Of a stretch of 64,000 nucleotides of DNA, positions 1 to 10,129 are shown in pieces. The translations under genes were made by a program, and so were the position numbers. The notes beneath the pieces were generated by a model. That model worked only from the letters and a program-made list of their open reading frames with translations, had not been told where the DNA came from and did not search any database. Numbering within the stretch: position 1 is the first letter of the stretch; every line of letters starts with the position of its first letter. This DNA comes from Variimorphobacter saccharofermentans (GTDB lineage: Bacteria > Bacillota > Clostridia > Lachnospirales > Lachnospiraceae). Location: positions 2,509,001 to 2,573,000 of the forward strand of contig NZ_JACEGA010000001.1 in assembly GCF_014174405.1 (NCBI RefSeq). Direction: 5' to 3'.

Positions 1-98
1 GTGAAGACGATCTCGCCTACTGCTTCGTGCTTTGCACCAAAGCTCTTTCCTTTAAATATATCACCATTTTCTAATACTAAATATAATTCCTCTGACAT
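1..98 (-). CDS. carA: Carbamoyl phosphate synthase small subunit, N-terminal part (cut by window edge)
   Basis: This is the first 30 or so codons of a minus-strand gene that continues past base 1. The reading LVLENGDIFKGKSFGA followed by VGEIVF matches the N-terminus of the CarA glutaminase subunit, which supplies ammonia for carbamoyl phosphate used in pyrimidine and arginine synthesis. The start is ambiguous. The ATG at 98 lies 11 bases after an AGGGGAG box; an ATG at 107 is only 2 bases after it, and a TTG at 104 is also possible. The gene follows gltD by about 23 bases on the same strand, so it is probably co-transcribed with gltBD. The identification rests on a short stretch, so the catalytic residues cannot be checked. 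Confidence 0.75.
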   Translation of the reverse strand, partial: MSEELYLVLENGDIFKGKSFGAKHEAVGEIVF

Positions 99-121
99 AT
101 CCAACATATCTCCCCTATCTG

Positions 122-1591
122 CTACCTAACAGCTATGTGACGATCAATTGCTTCTGCAGCTCTTTTTCCTTCTGCCATACCCCACACTACTAAGCTTTGT
201 CCTCTTCTGGCATCACCACAGGCAAAAACATTATTACGGTTGGTTTCATATGTGTGAGTATCTGCCTGGATATTTCCTCGATTATCTGTAGCCAAATCAA
301 GCTCCTCGATGATAGTATGCTCAGGTCCCAGAAATCCCATGGCGATTAAAACAAGATCTGCCTGATAGAAGGCTTCACTTCCTGCAATCGGTATCGCAAC
401 AGGCTTACCATTCCGTAGCTTCCATTCCAGTTTTACGGTATTAAGACCTTTTACAGCCCCATTCTCCGCTTTTACTATTTCTGTAGTAGATATATCGTAT
501 ATTCTCGGATCCTCTCCAAATACATGGATGGCTTCCTCCTGACCGTAATCAGTCTTGAGTACCCTGGGCCATTCCGGCCATGGATTATTCGTACTATTTC
601 TTTGATCTGCTGGTTTGGAGGTAATCTCAAATTGATGAACTGATTTTGCTCCTTGACGGATGGCCGTTCCAACACAATCCGTACCAGTATCTCCACCCCC
701 GATTACTATGACATGCTTATCCCTCGCGTCCATATCAGGGTCAATGGAATAATCGTTCTCCAATAGATGTCTGGTACTTGCTTTCAGATAATCAATGGCC
801 AGGTATACTCCCTTTGCATCCATCCCCGGAACATTCAGGTTTCTTGCCTTCGTTGCTCCTACTGCAAGAAGTACCGCATCATAATCCTCCAATAAATCAG
901 AAGCCTTGACATCCTTTCCTACTTCCTTATTACACTGGAAATCTACTCCCAGCTTCTCCATAAGATCCAGTCGCCTTCGTACAATCTTTTTATCGAGCTT
1001 CATGTTCGGAATTCCATACATCAATAGTCCACCCGGCTCTTCCTGTCTTTCAAAAACGGTAACCTTATGCCCACGGATTGCCAGATACCATGCTGCAGAA
1101 AGTCCTGCGGGACCTGAACCAACAATTGCTACCCGTTTTCCTGTATCAGGTTGTTTTTCTGCCTGTACCCAGTTATTTGCAAAGGCTCTCTCAATAATCT
1201 CATATTCAATGTTACATATGGATACCGATTTTGTTACATGTCCTTCCGTACAGGAACCCTCACAAGGAGCGGGACACACCCTTGCGGTAAATTCAGGAAA
1301 GGGACTGGTACGACTAAGTCTGCGGTAAGCCTCTTCCCAGTTGCCATGATAAACCAGATTGTTCCATTGAGGGATTAGGTTGTTTAGTGGACAACCAGAT
1401 ACCATACCATTTAACATAATACCGCTATGGCAAAAGGGTATTCCGCAATCCATACATCTGGCTGCCTGTAATTGTAGCTCCTCTTCGCTGTAATGCCCTT
1501 TTAATTCCTCCCAATCCCCGATCCGTAACATGGGATCTCTCTTTTGGGGATCATAACGATCATATTCTAAAAATCCAGTTGGTTTTCCCAT
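122..1591 (-). CDS. gltD: Glutamate synthase (NADPH) small subunit
   Basis: This is the 489-residue FAD-dependent beta subunit of glutamate synthase, which passes electrons from NADPH to the large subunit GltB. The N-terminal region (about residues 45-115) carries the cysteine motifs CMDCGIPFC and CPAPCEGSC for Fe-S clusters. A dinucleotide-binding motif GSGPAGLSAA follows near residue 158, and a second site with GGGDTGTD lies near residue 300. The length is normal for the family. I chose the ATG at 1591 (MGKPTGF) because that is the conserved family start; an in-frame ATG at 1603 lies only 1 base after the AAAGG box. The gene lies 99 bases downstream of gltB and just upstream of carA, all on the minus strand. 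Confidence 0.96.
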   Translation of the reverse strand: MGKPTGFLEYDRYDPQKRDPMLRIGDWEELKGHYSEEELQLQAARCMDCGIPFCHSGIMLNGMVSGCPLNNLIPQWNNLVYHGNWEEAYRRLSRTSPFPEFTARVCPAPCEGSCTEGHVTKSVSICNIEYEIIERAFANNWVQAEKQPDTGKRVAIVGSGPAGLSAAWYLAIRGHKVTVFERQEEPGGLLMYGIPNMKLDKKIVRRRLDLMEKLGVDFQCNKEVGKDVKASDLLEDYDAVLLAVGATKARNLNVPGMDAKGVYLAIDYLKASTRHLLENDYSIDPDMDARDKHVIVIGGGDTGTDCVGTAIRQGAKSVHQFEITSKPADQRNSTNNPWPEWPRVLKTDYGQEEAIHVFGEDPRIYDISTTEIVKAENGAVKGLNTVKLEWKLRNGKPVAIPIAGSEAFYQADLVLIAMGFLGPEHTIIEELDLATDNRGNIQADTHTYETNRNNVFACGDARRGQSLVVWGMAEGKRAAEAIDRHIAVR

Positions 1592-1690
1592 ATTAATTAC
1601 CATGCCTTTCTATACAGCCTGTAAGCCTATGACAACAGGCACAAATTGACGTAAATAATATCATTTGCTCTATAACGCTATTCATACAAA

Positions 1691-4600
1691 CTATAGTGAA
1701 AAGAGTGAATGAAAAGCCTCCTGTAGAGCTTCATCTCCCGAAAAGCCCTTTTCTTTGGCTTCCTTAATCTTCTCCTGCATAACCTGATATTCCTTCGGGA
1801 TTACTAAGGAAAACTGATTCTTGTATTCCGTCCAGTTCTCCAGGATATGTTTTCCTTTACGGCTGTCGGTATAGATGACATGCTTCTTTAACAGATGATA
1901 TATTTCTTCTAAATCTTCATCAGAGGTCTTTCTTACATGAACCATATCACGATTGCATAAGGACTGGTTCATATTCAGAATATATGCTTTCCCTCCGGAC
2001 ATTCCGGCAGCAAAATTCTGACCAATCGGGCCAAGAATTAATACGGTTCCTCCAGTCATATATTCACAGCCATGGTTTCCGCAGCCTTCCGTTACTGCCG
2101 TTGCACCAGAATTTCTAACACAGAAGCGCTCTCCTGCTAAACCATTCAGATATACTTCACCAGAAGTAGCACCATATAATATAACATTACCTGCTATCAT
2201 ATTTTCTTCTGCCTGGTACTTGGCTTCCTTTGGAGTAATAACAGCAATCTTTCCTCCACTGAGACCCTTTCCAAGATAATCGTTGGCATCTCCGATTAAT
2301 TTAATCGTGATACCACGAGGTAGGAATGCACCTAGGCTCTGACCCGCAGTACCTACAAAGGTAAACTGGATGGTGTCTTCCGGAAGGCCTTCTTTTCCAT
2401 ATACTCTGGATACCTCGCTTCCGACCATGGTACCAACGCTACGATGAATGTTCTCAATCCTTAACTTACTTCTTACAGGATATCCGTATTGTAAAGCTGG
2501 TCTTGCGATTGCTAGAAGCTTTTTCTGATCTAAGCTGTCCTCTAGTTCATGATTTTGCTCAACCATCTTACGGGTACCGGTTCCGCTCTCTGCATAAGGC
2601 TGGAATAGTATGGAAGAAAGGTTTAAGGACTTGCTCTTCCAGTTTTTCATCGACACATTCTCATGGAGACAATCCGTTCTTCCAATCATTTCATCCACAT
2701 TGGTAAATCCTAGCTTCGCCATCCACTCTCTAAGATCTGCCGCGATAAACTTCATAAAGTTCTCTACATATTCCGGTTTTCCGGTAAAGCATTTTCTTAG
2801 TCTTTCATCCTGTGTAGCAATTCCAACAGGACAGGTATTCAGACTACATACTCTCATCATGACACAACCAAGAGCTACCAATGGACCTGTAGCAAATCCG
2901 AATTCCTCTGCACCAAGAAGTGCTGCGATGGCTACATCCTTACCTGTTAATAATTTACCATCTACCTCTAGCTTCACTTTCTCTCTAAGTCGATTTAATA
3001 CAAGAGTCTGATGTGTTTCCGCCAGACCAAGCTCCCATGGCAAGCCTGCATTTTGAATACTGGTCTTTGGTGCTGCACCCGTTCCTCCGTCATATCCACT
3101 GATTAATATCACATCGGCTTTGGCTTTAGCCACACCTGCTGCTATAGTACCAATACCGGCTTCCGATACAAGCTTTACATTGATTTCTGCATTTCGGTTG
3201 GCATTTTTCAAGTCATAGATTAACTCCTTAAGGTCCTCAATGGAGTAGATATCATGATGGGTAGGCGGGGAAAGTAAGCTAACTCCAGGTGTTGAATGTC
3301 TTAGCCTTGCCACCTCCGGGAATACCTTTCCGCCTGGCAGGTGTCCACCTTCACCTGGTTTCGCCCCCTGAGCCATCTTTATCTGAATTTCTCTAGAATT
3401 AACCAGGTAATGACTGGTTACTCCAAATCGTCCGGATGCTACCTGCTTCACAGCACTGATCTTCGTATCTCCATTCGGAAGAGGCTGAAATCTTGCTTCA
3501 CTCTCTCCACCTTCACCTGTATTACTTTTTCCTCCCAGACGATTCATCGCAATCGCCAGACATTCATGGGCTTCCTTACTGATTGATCCATAGGACATTG
3601 CTCCTGTTTTAAAGCGTTTTACAATGCTCTCCACCGATTCCACCTCTTCTATCGGAATTGGCTGTCGGTTGTTTCCGATCTCAAATAAGGATCTTAATGT
3701 AATCTGCGATTCATTGATCTGAGCTGCGAACTGCTTATAGAGCTGATAATCTCCTTCTCTACAGGCTTTTTGCAGTAAATATATAGTTTCTGCGTTATAT
3801 AGATGTTCTTCTCCATCCGCAGTCACCTGGAAATAGCCGCCGGTTTCTAAGGTATCACGATTATTGTAGCTTGTCGAATATGCCGTATCATGACGCATTT
3901 GATTCTCTTTTTCAATCTCTTCAAGACCAACACCCTCCAATCTGGTTGGTGTGCCGGTAAAATATTGATTAATTACCGAAGAACTGATACCAATAGCTTC
4001 AAAGATCTGAGCGCCATGATAACTGTTCATCTTTGTAATACCCATTTTTGTTATGATCTTCAACATACCATCCACGCTGGCATGTATAAAGTTATTCACT
4101 GCAGTTTCCAGAGTTATATTATCCAATCTGCCTTCTTTATGAAGCAATTCAATTGCATTGTATGCCATATACGGATGAATTGCGGTAGCTCCATAACCAA
4201 CCAGAGTACTGAAGTGATGTACCTCTCTCGGTTCTCCGGAATCTACCACCAGACCTACTCCGGTTCGATTCTCTATGCCTACTAAATGATGATGTAATCC
4301 GCTGGTAGCTAATAAGGCCGGTATTGCCATATGGTCTTTATCAATGCCACGATCCGACAAAATCAGGATGGTTACGCCCTGCGCAATTGCTTCTTCAGCC
4401 TCCATGTATATCCTACGCAAAGCACGTTTCATTCCGTTTACACCACTTCCAGCCTTATAGAGTAAGGAAAGAACCTTTGTTTTGATCCGTTTCTCAGAAG
4501 GATACAACAGTTTCTCAAACTCTTCGGTAGAGAGAATTGGACTAGAAAGAAGTATGGAAAGACTGTTCTTTTTCTCAGGCTTTAATAAATTTCCTGCTTC

Positions 4601-6274
4601 ACCAAGTATCATAGCAGAAGACATTACTATGTCTTCTCTCAGACCATCAATAGGAGGATTGGTCACTTGGGCAAATAATTGCTTAAAATACAGATATAGA
4701 GGCTGTGGCTTTTCGGATAACACAGCCAGAGGAGTATCCGCTCCCATGGATCCAATCGCTTCCTTACCCGTAGCTGACATAGGCAGAATGGTTTTCTCCA
4801 CATCTTCATAGGTATATCCAAAGGCTTTCATCTGATGAACTAATTCCAATGATGAGAGCTCTTCTTTTGGTAATTTCTTAGCAGCTGTTATTTCTTCCAG
4901 AGATTTTACCTGTTCCCTTCTCCATTTATCATATGGATGTGCATGTGCAACCTGCTTTTTGATCTCTTCGTCACTGATTACTCTGCCTTTATCCATATCG
5001 ATAAGAAGCATCTTACCTGGTTCAAGACGTCCTTTGTATAGGATATCTTCTTCTTTTACTGCTACAACACCAACCTCAGAAGCAAGAATAATGCGATTGT
5101 TTTTCGTCTGATAATAGCGCGCCGGTCTTAATCCATTTCTGTCAAGCATTGCGCCAATCACATGTGAATCTGTAAAACCAATTACCGCTGGTCCGTCCCA
5201 AGGTTCCATCATCGTTTCACCAAAGGCATAGAAATTCTTAACATCCTCAGGCATTAAATCATTTTTTTCCCATGGTTCCGGTATTAATAGCATCATAGTC
5301 TCCGGGAGACTTCTTCCTGTTAAATGCATGAATTCCAGACAGTTATCAAACATAGAGGAGTCGCTTCCCTGCTCATCAATAATCGGGAATATATCCTCGA
5401 CATTTCCTTCGCTCATCTCTTTCGGTAACTCGTTGCGTAGTGACTTCTGTCTTGCTCTCATCCAGTTAACATTTCCTCGGATGGTATTAATCTCCCCATT
5501 ATGAACGGTGTAACGGTTTGGATGTGCTCTTTCCCAGCTTGGGAATGTATTGGTACTGAACCGAGAATGCACCATAGCCAGCTTCGTCTTAAAGTCCATA
5601 TCAGAAAGGTCTAGATAAAATCCCGATAGCTGACTTGCTGTCAACATTCCCTTATATACTATTGTTCTACTTGATAAGCTCTGAAAGTAAAAGATACCGC
5701 CATTCTCCCTGCTTAAAGGAGTAATCTTATTTTCCGCTTGTTTTCGAATCACATAGAGCTTGCGCTCAAATGCCATTTCATCCAACTGCTGACCGTTTTT
5801 TCCTATGAAGATTTGCACAAAGCGAGGCATTACTCGCTTTGCTGCTTCTCCCACATGGGTTGTATCAATCGGTACCTGACGTAAGCCTAATACCTTCAGA
5901 CCATTCTCCTCTATGATATCACTTAATATCCTCATCTGGATTTCATGAATGGAATCATAGCGGTGTGTATATAGCATTCCAACCGCATACTCACCCTCCT
6001 CGGGAAGTTCAAATCCCAACACCTTACACTCTCGATAGAAGTATTCGTGAGGAATTTGCAGCATAATTCCGGCACCATCTCCGGTATCTTCATCCGCTCC
6101 CTTTGCTCCCCGATGATCCAGCTTTTTTAATAACGAAAGCGCATCTTCAAGAATTTCGTAACTTTTATTTCCATTGATATCTACGATAAATCCTACTCCA
6201 CATGCGTCGTGTTCCATCGCCGGATCATATAATCCTTGCGCTTTTGGTAAACCACATTGTTGTAAGTGACTCAT
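1691..6274 (-). CDS. gltB: Glutamate synthase large subunit
   Basis: The 1527-residue alpha subunit converts glutamine and 2-oxoglutarate into two glutamates. After a 24-residue propeptide, Cys25 (in DACGVGF) is the expected N-terminal nucleophile of the class II glutamine amidotransferase domain, which spans roughly residues 25-430. A central domain follows, then an FMN-binding synthase domain (about 820-1200) with the 3Fe-4S motif CSLNTCPVGIATQ, and a C-terminal GXGXG beta-helix domain containing GCGNHGCEYMTGG. The start has a strong AAAGGAG box seven bases away. A 149-bp palindromic repeat ends 30 bases upstream of the start codon. The gene heads a gltB-gltD-carA unit, with glnN upstream on the same strand, so ammonia assimilation genes are clustered here. 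Confidence 0.98.
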   Translation of the reverse strand: MSHLQQCGLPKAQGLYDPAMEHDACGVGFIVDINGNKSYEILEDALSLLKKLDHRGAKGADEDTGDGAGIMLQIPHEYFYRECKVLGFELPEEGEYAVGMLYTHRYDSIHEIQMRILSDIIEENGLKVLGLRQVPIDTTHVGEAAKRVMPRFVQIFIGKNGQQLDEMAFERKLYVIRKQAENKITPLSRENGGIFYFQSLSSRTIVYKGMLTASQLSGFYLDLSDMDFKTKLAMVHSRFSTNTFPSWERAHPNRYTVHNGEINTIRGNVNWMRARQKSLRNELPKEMSEGNVEDIFPIIDEQGSDSSMFDNCLEFMHLTGRSLPETMMLLIPEPWEKNDLMPEDVKNFYAFGETMMEPWDGPAVIGFTDSHVIGAMLDRNGLRPARYYQTKNNRIILASEVGVVAVKEEDILYKGRLEPGKMLLIDMDKGRVISDEEIKKQVAHAHPYDKWRREQVKSLEEITAAKKLPKEELSSLELVHQMKAFGYTYEDVEKTILPMSATGKEAIGSMGADTPLAVLSEKPQPLYLYFKQLFAQVTNPPIDGLREDIVMSSAMILGEAGNLLKPEKKNSLSILLSSPILSTEEFEKLLYPSEKRIKTKVLSLLYKAGSGVNGMKRALRRIYMEAEEAIAQGVTILILSDRGIDKDHMAIPALLATSGLHHHLVGIENRTGVGLVVDSGEPREVHHFSTLVGYGATAIHPYMAYNAIELLHKEGRLDNITLETAVNNFIHASVDGMLKIITKMGITKMNSYHGAQIFEAIGISSSVINQYFTGTPTRLEGVGLEEIEKENQMRHDTAYSTSYNNRDTLETGGYFQVTADGEEHLYNAETIYLLQKACREGDYQLYKQFAAQINESQITLRSLFEIGNNRQPIPIEEVESVESIVKRFKTGAMSYGSISKEAHECLAIAMNRLGGKSNTGEGGESEARFQPLPNGDTKISAVKQVASGRFGVTSHYLVNSREIQIKMAQGAKPGEGGHLPGGKVFPEVARLRHSTPGVSLLSPPTHHDIYSIEDLKELIYDLKNANRNAEINVKLVSEAGIGTIAAGVAKAKADVILISGYDGGTGAAPKTSIQNAGLPWELGLAETHQTLVLNRLREKVKLEVDGKLLTGKDVAIAALLGAEEFGFATGPLVALGCVMMRVCSLNTCPVGIATQDERLRKCFTGKPEYVENFMKFIAADLREWMAKLGFTNVDEMIGRTDCLHENVSMKNWKSKSLNLSSILFQPYAESGTGTRKMVEQNHELEDSLDQKKLLAIARPALQYGYPVRSKLRIENIHRSVGTMVGSEVSRVYGKEGLPEDTIQFTFVGTAGQSLGAFLPRGITIKLIGDANDYLGKGLSGGKIAVITPKEAKYQAEENMIAGNVILYGATSGEVYLNGLAGERFCVRNSGATAVTEGCGNHGCEYMTGGTVLILGPIGQNFAAGMSGGKAYILNMNQSLCNRDMVHVRKTSDEDLEEIYHLLKKHVIYTDSRKGKHILENWTEYKNQFSLVIPKEYQVMQEKIKEAKEKGFSGDEALQEAFHSLFSL

Positions 6275-6304
6275 AGCTTTCTCCTTTCTTTCTAGTAGTT
6301 ACTT

Positions 6305-6453
6305 AGGTAATTGTGAAACGAATTATATGTGGTGATTGTGTTTACAGTGGATACATGTTCCGAAGCAAACCATAGCGGAAGGAGCGGGTTTGCAAAGGAA
6401 TATGTATCTGCTGTTTACACAATTAAGAGTTCTTCAGAGTTTCGCAATTTCCT
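6305..6453. repeat. R1 palindromic MITE-like element, copy A
   Basis: This 149-bp imperfect palindrome has ends AGGTAATTGTGAAAC and GTTTCGCAATTTCCT, which match as 15-bp inverted repeats with two mismatches. Inner arms (TGTGTTTACAG ... CTGTTTACACA) extend the hairpin. The 40-base centre, 6354-6393, is identical, in inverted orientation, to 22117-22156 of a second copy. The second copy has exactly the same length. It lies in the glnN-gltB gap, 30 bases before the gltB start codon. No transposase is encoded and I see no clear target duplication. Confidence 0.85.
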
Positions 6454-6486
6454 GTAGTAGTTTACTACCCAAAGCTTTGCTAATCT

Positions 6487-8580
6487 TTATTGCACGCTAT
6501 TCAAAAGCTCTCCATAGGTGGGATAATTCCAGTACTTTGAAGGTATTAAGGACTCTAATTCATCCACCACATCTCGTAGCTTTATCATATTAGGTATCAC
6601 TACATCTTTAAAATACTCCGCTGTCTCCAATGCATCTGAATATGATTTTGCATTCTGTACTGACTTCTCCAAATCCTCAAGATATTGAGACAGTTTACTG
6701 GACAGTGAAGATATACTGCTGATCATCTTTTCTTCCATATCTTTACTTACTTCTAAATCAAGAGATTTCTTCTTAGTCCAGACATCCACTAATTCTCCCT
6801 GGAAGCTTAGAACCGAATCAATCACACCTTTTTTAATCATATCAATTAACGTCAATGCTTCAATCTGTACCGTCTTGTAATAGTTCTCTAATAGAATTTC
6901 ATATCTGGAATGAATTTCTGATTCTGTAAATACATGATGCTTCGTAAACAACTCGATACTCTTATCTGATACAAAGGAAGGCAGTGCATCAACAGTTGTC
7001 TTAAGGTTAGCCAATCCTCTTCTCTCGGCTTCTTTGGTCCATTCGTCTTCATAACCATTACCATTAAAGATAATTCTCTTATGATTTTTGATGGTAGATT
7101 GAATTAACTTATTCAAATCCTCCTGGAAGTCATTGCTCTTTTCCAGAACATCTGCAAATTGTGAGAAAATTTCTGCTACTATTGTATTTAATACAATATT
7201 AGGGCCTGAGATGGAGAAATTCGATCCAAGCATACGGAACTCAAAGCGATTTCCTGTAAATGCAAAAGGTGAAGTTCTGTTTCGATCTGTTGAATCCTTC
7301 TGGAAATGAGGTAATACACTGGCTCCTATTTCCATAAAATCTTTTTCTTTATCCTGATAACACTTTCCTGTTTCAATTGCATCCAAAATTGCTGTCAGCT
7401 CTTCTCCTAAGAATATGGATATAATTGCTGGAGGAGCCTCACTGGCACCAAGACGATGATCATTACCTGCACTGGCTGCAGATACACGGAGTAATTCCTG
7501 ATAATCATCCAAAGCCTTAATAACTGCAACTAATATAAGTAAGAACTGTGCATTCTGAGATGGGGTAATTCCCGGATCTAATAAATTAATTCCTGTGTCT
7601 GTTGAAATTGACCAGTTAATGTGCTTACCGCTTCCATTAATACCAGCAAAGGGCTTCTCATGTAATAAGCAAACCATATCGTGTCTACTTGCAACATTTT
7701 TCATTAACTCCATGGTTAATTGATTATGATCGGCTGCAATATTCGCTGTAGTAAAGATTGGAGCTAGCTCATGTTGTGCCGGTGCTACTTCATTATGCTT
7801 TGTTTTGGCAAGTACTCCAAGCTTCCATAATTCTTCATCAAGCTCCTGCATATAAGCCGCTACTCTTGGTTTAATCTTTCCAAAATAGTGGTCTTCCATT
7901 TCCTGTCCCTTTGGAGGCTTTGCACCAAATAGGGTTCTGCCAGTGTAAATCAAGTCAGGACGCTTTTCATAAACACTTTTATCAATTAAGAAATATTCCT
8001 GTTCTGGCCCTACTGTTGAAATCACTCTCTTCGCATCTTCATTACCAAATAATCTTAGGATACGGAGAGCTTGCTTATTTAATGCTTCCATTGAACGTAA
8101 CAAAGGTGTTTTCTTATCCAACGCATCTCCACTGTAAGAACAGAATGCTGTTGGAATACATAAAACATTATCTTTAATAAAGGCATATGATGATGGATCC
8201 CAAGCAGTATATCCTCTCGCCTCGAAGGTTGCACGTAAACCTCCAGAAGGGAAGGAGGATGCATCTGGCTCACCCTTTACTAATTCTTTTCCTGCGAATT
8301 CCATAATTACCTTACCATTTCCGGTAGGAGTTATGAAGCTCTCATTCTTTTGAGCAGTAACACCTGTCATCGGCTGGAACCAATGGGTATAGTGGGTTAC
8401 ACCTTTTTCAACTGCCCAATCCTTCATCGCATTTGCTACTACATTTGCGACATCAACCTCCAGATGAGTGCCCTTTTCCATGGTCTTCTTTAAGGCTTTA
8501 TAAATATCCTTAGGAAGCCTTTCTCTCATCACTTCATCATTAAATACATTAGAACCAAACATTTCAGGTAATCGTTTCAT
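6487..8580 (-). CDS. glnN: Glutamine synthetase type III
   Basis: This 697-residue enzyme is an ATP-dependent glutamine synthetase of the GSIII class, much longer than the GSI form of about 450 residues. It makes glutamine from glutamate and ammonium in the cytoplasm. The GSIII-type signature [14 protein letters not shown] is present near residue 270, as is [20 protein letters not shown], the active-site region near residue 435. The ATG at 8580 is favoured because an AAGGAGGA box lies 7 bases upstream; an upstream in-frame codon at 8598 lacks a ribosome binding site. The purA terminator lies just upstream. No strong terminator was seen downstream other than the R1 hairpin, so readthrough into gltB is possible. 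Confidence 0.96.
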   Translation of the reverse strand: MKRLPEMFGSNVFNDEVMRERLPKDIYKALKKTMEKGTHLEVDVANVVANAMKDWAVEKGVTHYTHWFQPMTGVTAQKNESFITPTGNGKVIMEFAGKELVKGEPDASSFPSGGLRATFEARGYTAWDPSSYAFIKDNVLCIPTAFCSYSGDALDKKTPLLRSMEALNKQALRILRLFGNEDAKRVISTVGPEQEYFLIDKSVYEKRPDLIYTGRTLFGAKPPKGQEMEDHYFGKIKPRVAAYMQELDEELWKLGVLAKTKHNEVAPAQHELAPIFTTANIAADHNQLTMELMKNVASRHDMVCLLHEKPFAGINGSGKHINWSISTDTGINLLDPGITPSQNAQFLLILVAVIKALDDYQELLRVSAASAGNDHRLGASEAPPAIISIFLGEELTAILDAIETGKCYQDKEKDFMEIGASVLPHFQKDSTDRNRTSPFAFTGNRFEFRMLGSNFSISGPNIVLNTIVAEIFSQFADVLEKSNDFQEDLNKLIQSTIKNHKRIIFNGNGYEDEWTKEAERRGLANLKTTVDALPSFVSDKSIELFTKHHVFTESEIHSRYEILLENYYKTVQIEALTLIDMIKKGVIDSVLSFQGELVDVWTKKKSLDLEVSKDMEEKMISSISSLSSKLSQYLEDLEKSVQNAKSYSDALETAEYFKDVVIPNMIKLRDVVDELESLIPSKYWNYPTYGELLNSVQ

Positions 8581-8628
8581 AGTCTTATCCTCCTTCATTC
8601 ATTGTTTTAAATTTTTAAGTATAAAAAA

Positions 8629-8652
8629 GACGCTACTTATAAATAGTAGCGC
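8629..8652 (-). terminator. Rho-independent terminator of purA
   Basis: On the minus strand a GCGCTACT/AGTAGCGT stem with an AT-rich loop is followed by a run of six T residues (A residues at 8623-8628 on the plus strand). It sits 35 bases after the purA stop codon and before glnN. Confidence 0.85.
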
Positions 8653-8686
8653 CTTTGCTATTGATGATTTTATTTATGAAATTAAT

Positions 8687-9961
8687 TTATAGCTTGATTA
8701 TTTCGTTTCTTCCCGGTCCGTTGGATACCATCGTAATCGGTACCTTAAGCTCTGCTTCTATGAATTTTATATATTTCTTGCAATTCTCCGGCAGATCCTC
8801 AAACTTCCTGACACCTCTGATATTTTCCTTCCAACCCGGCAAATACTCATATACCGGTTTTGATTTTGCTAACTTAACAGTAGTCGGAAAATCCTTTGTG
8901 ATCACTCCATCAATCTCATATCCTACACATACCGGAATAACATCCAAATAATCAAGTACGTCTAATACTGTCAATGCTACTTGGGTAGCTCCCTGTATTC
9001 TACAGCCATATCTGGTAGCCACACAATCAAACCATCCCATTCGTCTTGGTCTTCCGGTAGTTGCTCCATATTCTCCAGCATCACCACCGCGTCTTCTAAG
9101 TTCATCCGCTTCTTCGCCAAATATCTCACTGACGAATGCTCCGGCACCTACCGCACTGGAATAACATTTTACCACTGCCAGGATATCCTTAATCTCATAG
9201 GGAGGAACACCTGTACCGATTGCTCCATATGCTGCCAAAGTGGAAGATGATGTAACCATTGGGTAGATACCGAAATCCGGATCCTTAAGTGAACCAAGCT
9301 GTCCTTCCAGCAAGATATTTTTTCCTTCGGCAATTGCCTGGTGAAGGAATGCTGATACATCACATACATAGGGTTCAATCATTTCTCTATAAGATATTAA
9401 GGTTTCAAACAATTCATTCGGATCTAATGCTGGTTTATGATATAAATGTTCTAATAATACATTTTTTATTTCACATACCCGATCGATCTTTTCCTTCAAC
9501 ACCTCATCATCAAATAATTCGGATACCTGAAAACCGATCTTTGCATATTTATCTGAATAGAATGGAGCGATACCTGATTTCGTAGAACCGAAGGAACTTT
9601 CCTTTAATCGCTCTTCTTCATATTTATCTAATAATATATGATACGGCATCAATATCTGTGCTCTGTCAGATATTTTAATATTTGGCATCGGTACACCGCC
9701 ATCAGTCAAAGCTTTTAACTCTTTCATCAGATAAGGAATGTTAAGTGCCACACCATTTCCTATCACATTCGTTGTGTGACTATAAAATACACCGGATGGG
9801 AGCAAATGAAGTACAAACTTACCATAATCATTAATAATCGTGTGCCCTGCATTGCTGCCACCTTGAAATCGAACAATGATATCTGCTTCCATTGCCAGCA
9901 TATCAGTGAGTTTACCTTTTCCTTCATCGCCCCAATTAGCGCCTACAATTGCTCTTATCAT
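8687..9961 (-). CDS. purA: Adenylosuccinate synthetase
   Basis: This 424-residue GTP-dependent enzyme joins IMP and aspartate to form adenylosuccinate, the first committed step to AMP. The N-terminal glycine-rich loop GANWGDEGKGK and the following GGSNAGHTI are the diagnostic IMP and GTP binding motifs, and GTTGRPRRMGW-type residues (seen as GATTGRPRRMGW) occur near residue 305. The length is typical. I start at the ATG at 9961 because GGAG lies 6 bases upstream. A conserved promoter lies about 100 bases upstream, and a terminator closes the gene, so it is probably a single-gene unit. Confidence 0.97.
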   Translation of the reverse strand: MIRAIVGANWGDEGKGKLTDMLAMEADIIVRFQGGSNAGHTIINDYGKFVLHLLPSGVFYSHTTNVIGNGVALNIPYLMKELKALTDGGVPMPNIKISDRAQILMPYHILLDKYEEERLKESSFGSTKSGIAPFYSDKYAKIGFQVSELFDDEVLKEKIDRVCEIKNVLLEHLYHKPALDPNELFETLISYREMIEPYVCDVSAFLHQAIAEGKNILLEGQLGSLKDPDFGIYPMVTSSSTLAAYGAIGTGVPPYEIKDILAVVKCYSSAVGAGAFVSEIFGEEADELRRRGGDAGEYGATTGRPRRMGWFDCVATRYGCRIQGATQVALTVLDVLDYLDVIPVCVGYEIDGVITKDFPTTVKLAKSKPVYEYLPGWKENIRGVRKFEDLPENCKKYIKFIEAELKVPITMVSNGPGRNEIIKL

Positions 9962-10018
9962 AACACTCTCCATTCTGCCGAAGCTACATGCCTACCATAA
10001 TTCCCGTTTCATGATTGA

Positions 10019-10089
10019 ATTATATCATGGCAAATGACATATATAAAATTAATATATTTAATGTTAGCCATAAGTTTTCATTATGTCAA
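10019..10089 (-). promoter_or_regulatory. purA promoter region, two candidate promoters
   Basis: On the minus strand TTGACA (10084-10089) and TAACAT (10061-10066) are separated by 17 bases. Closer to the gene is an extended -10 TGATATAAT (10019-10027) without a clear -35. Either could drive purA; this comes from sequence pattern only. Confidence 0.6.
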
Positions 10090-10129
10090 ATTATTATTAA
10101 TCTTTTAAATTCGTTTATACCAGAGTGGA

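Noticed and set aside
906..1328. Plus-strand open frame of 140 codons opposite gltD
   Set aside because: It is the antisense of conserved gltD coding sequence and has no ribosome binding site or family pattern.
6305..6453. Small RNA gene in the glnN-gltB gap
   Set aside because: The second copy at 22057 with inverted ends fits a mobile palindromic repeat better than a unique RNA gene, and no promoter for it is evident.
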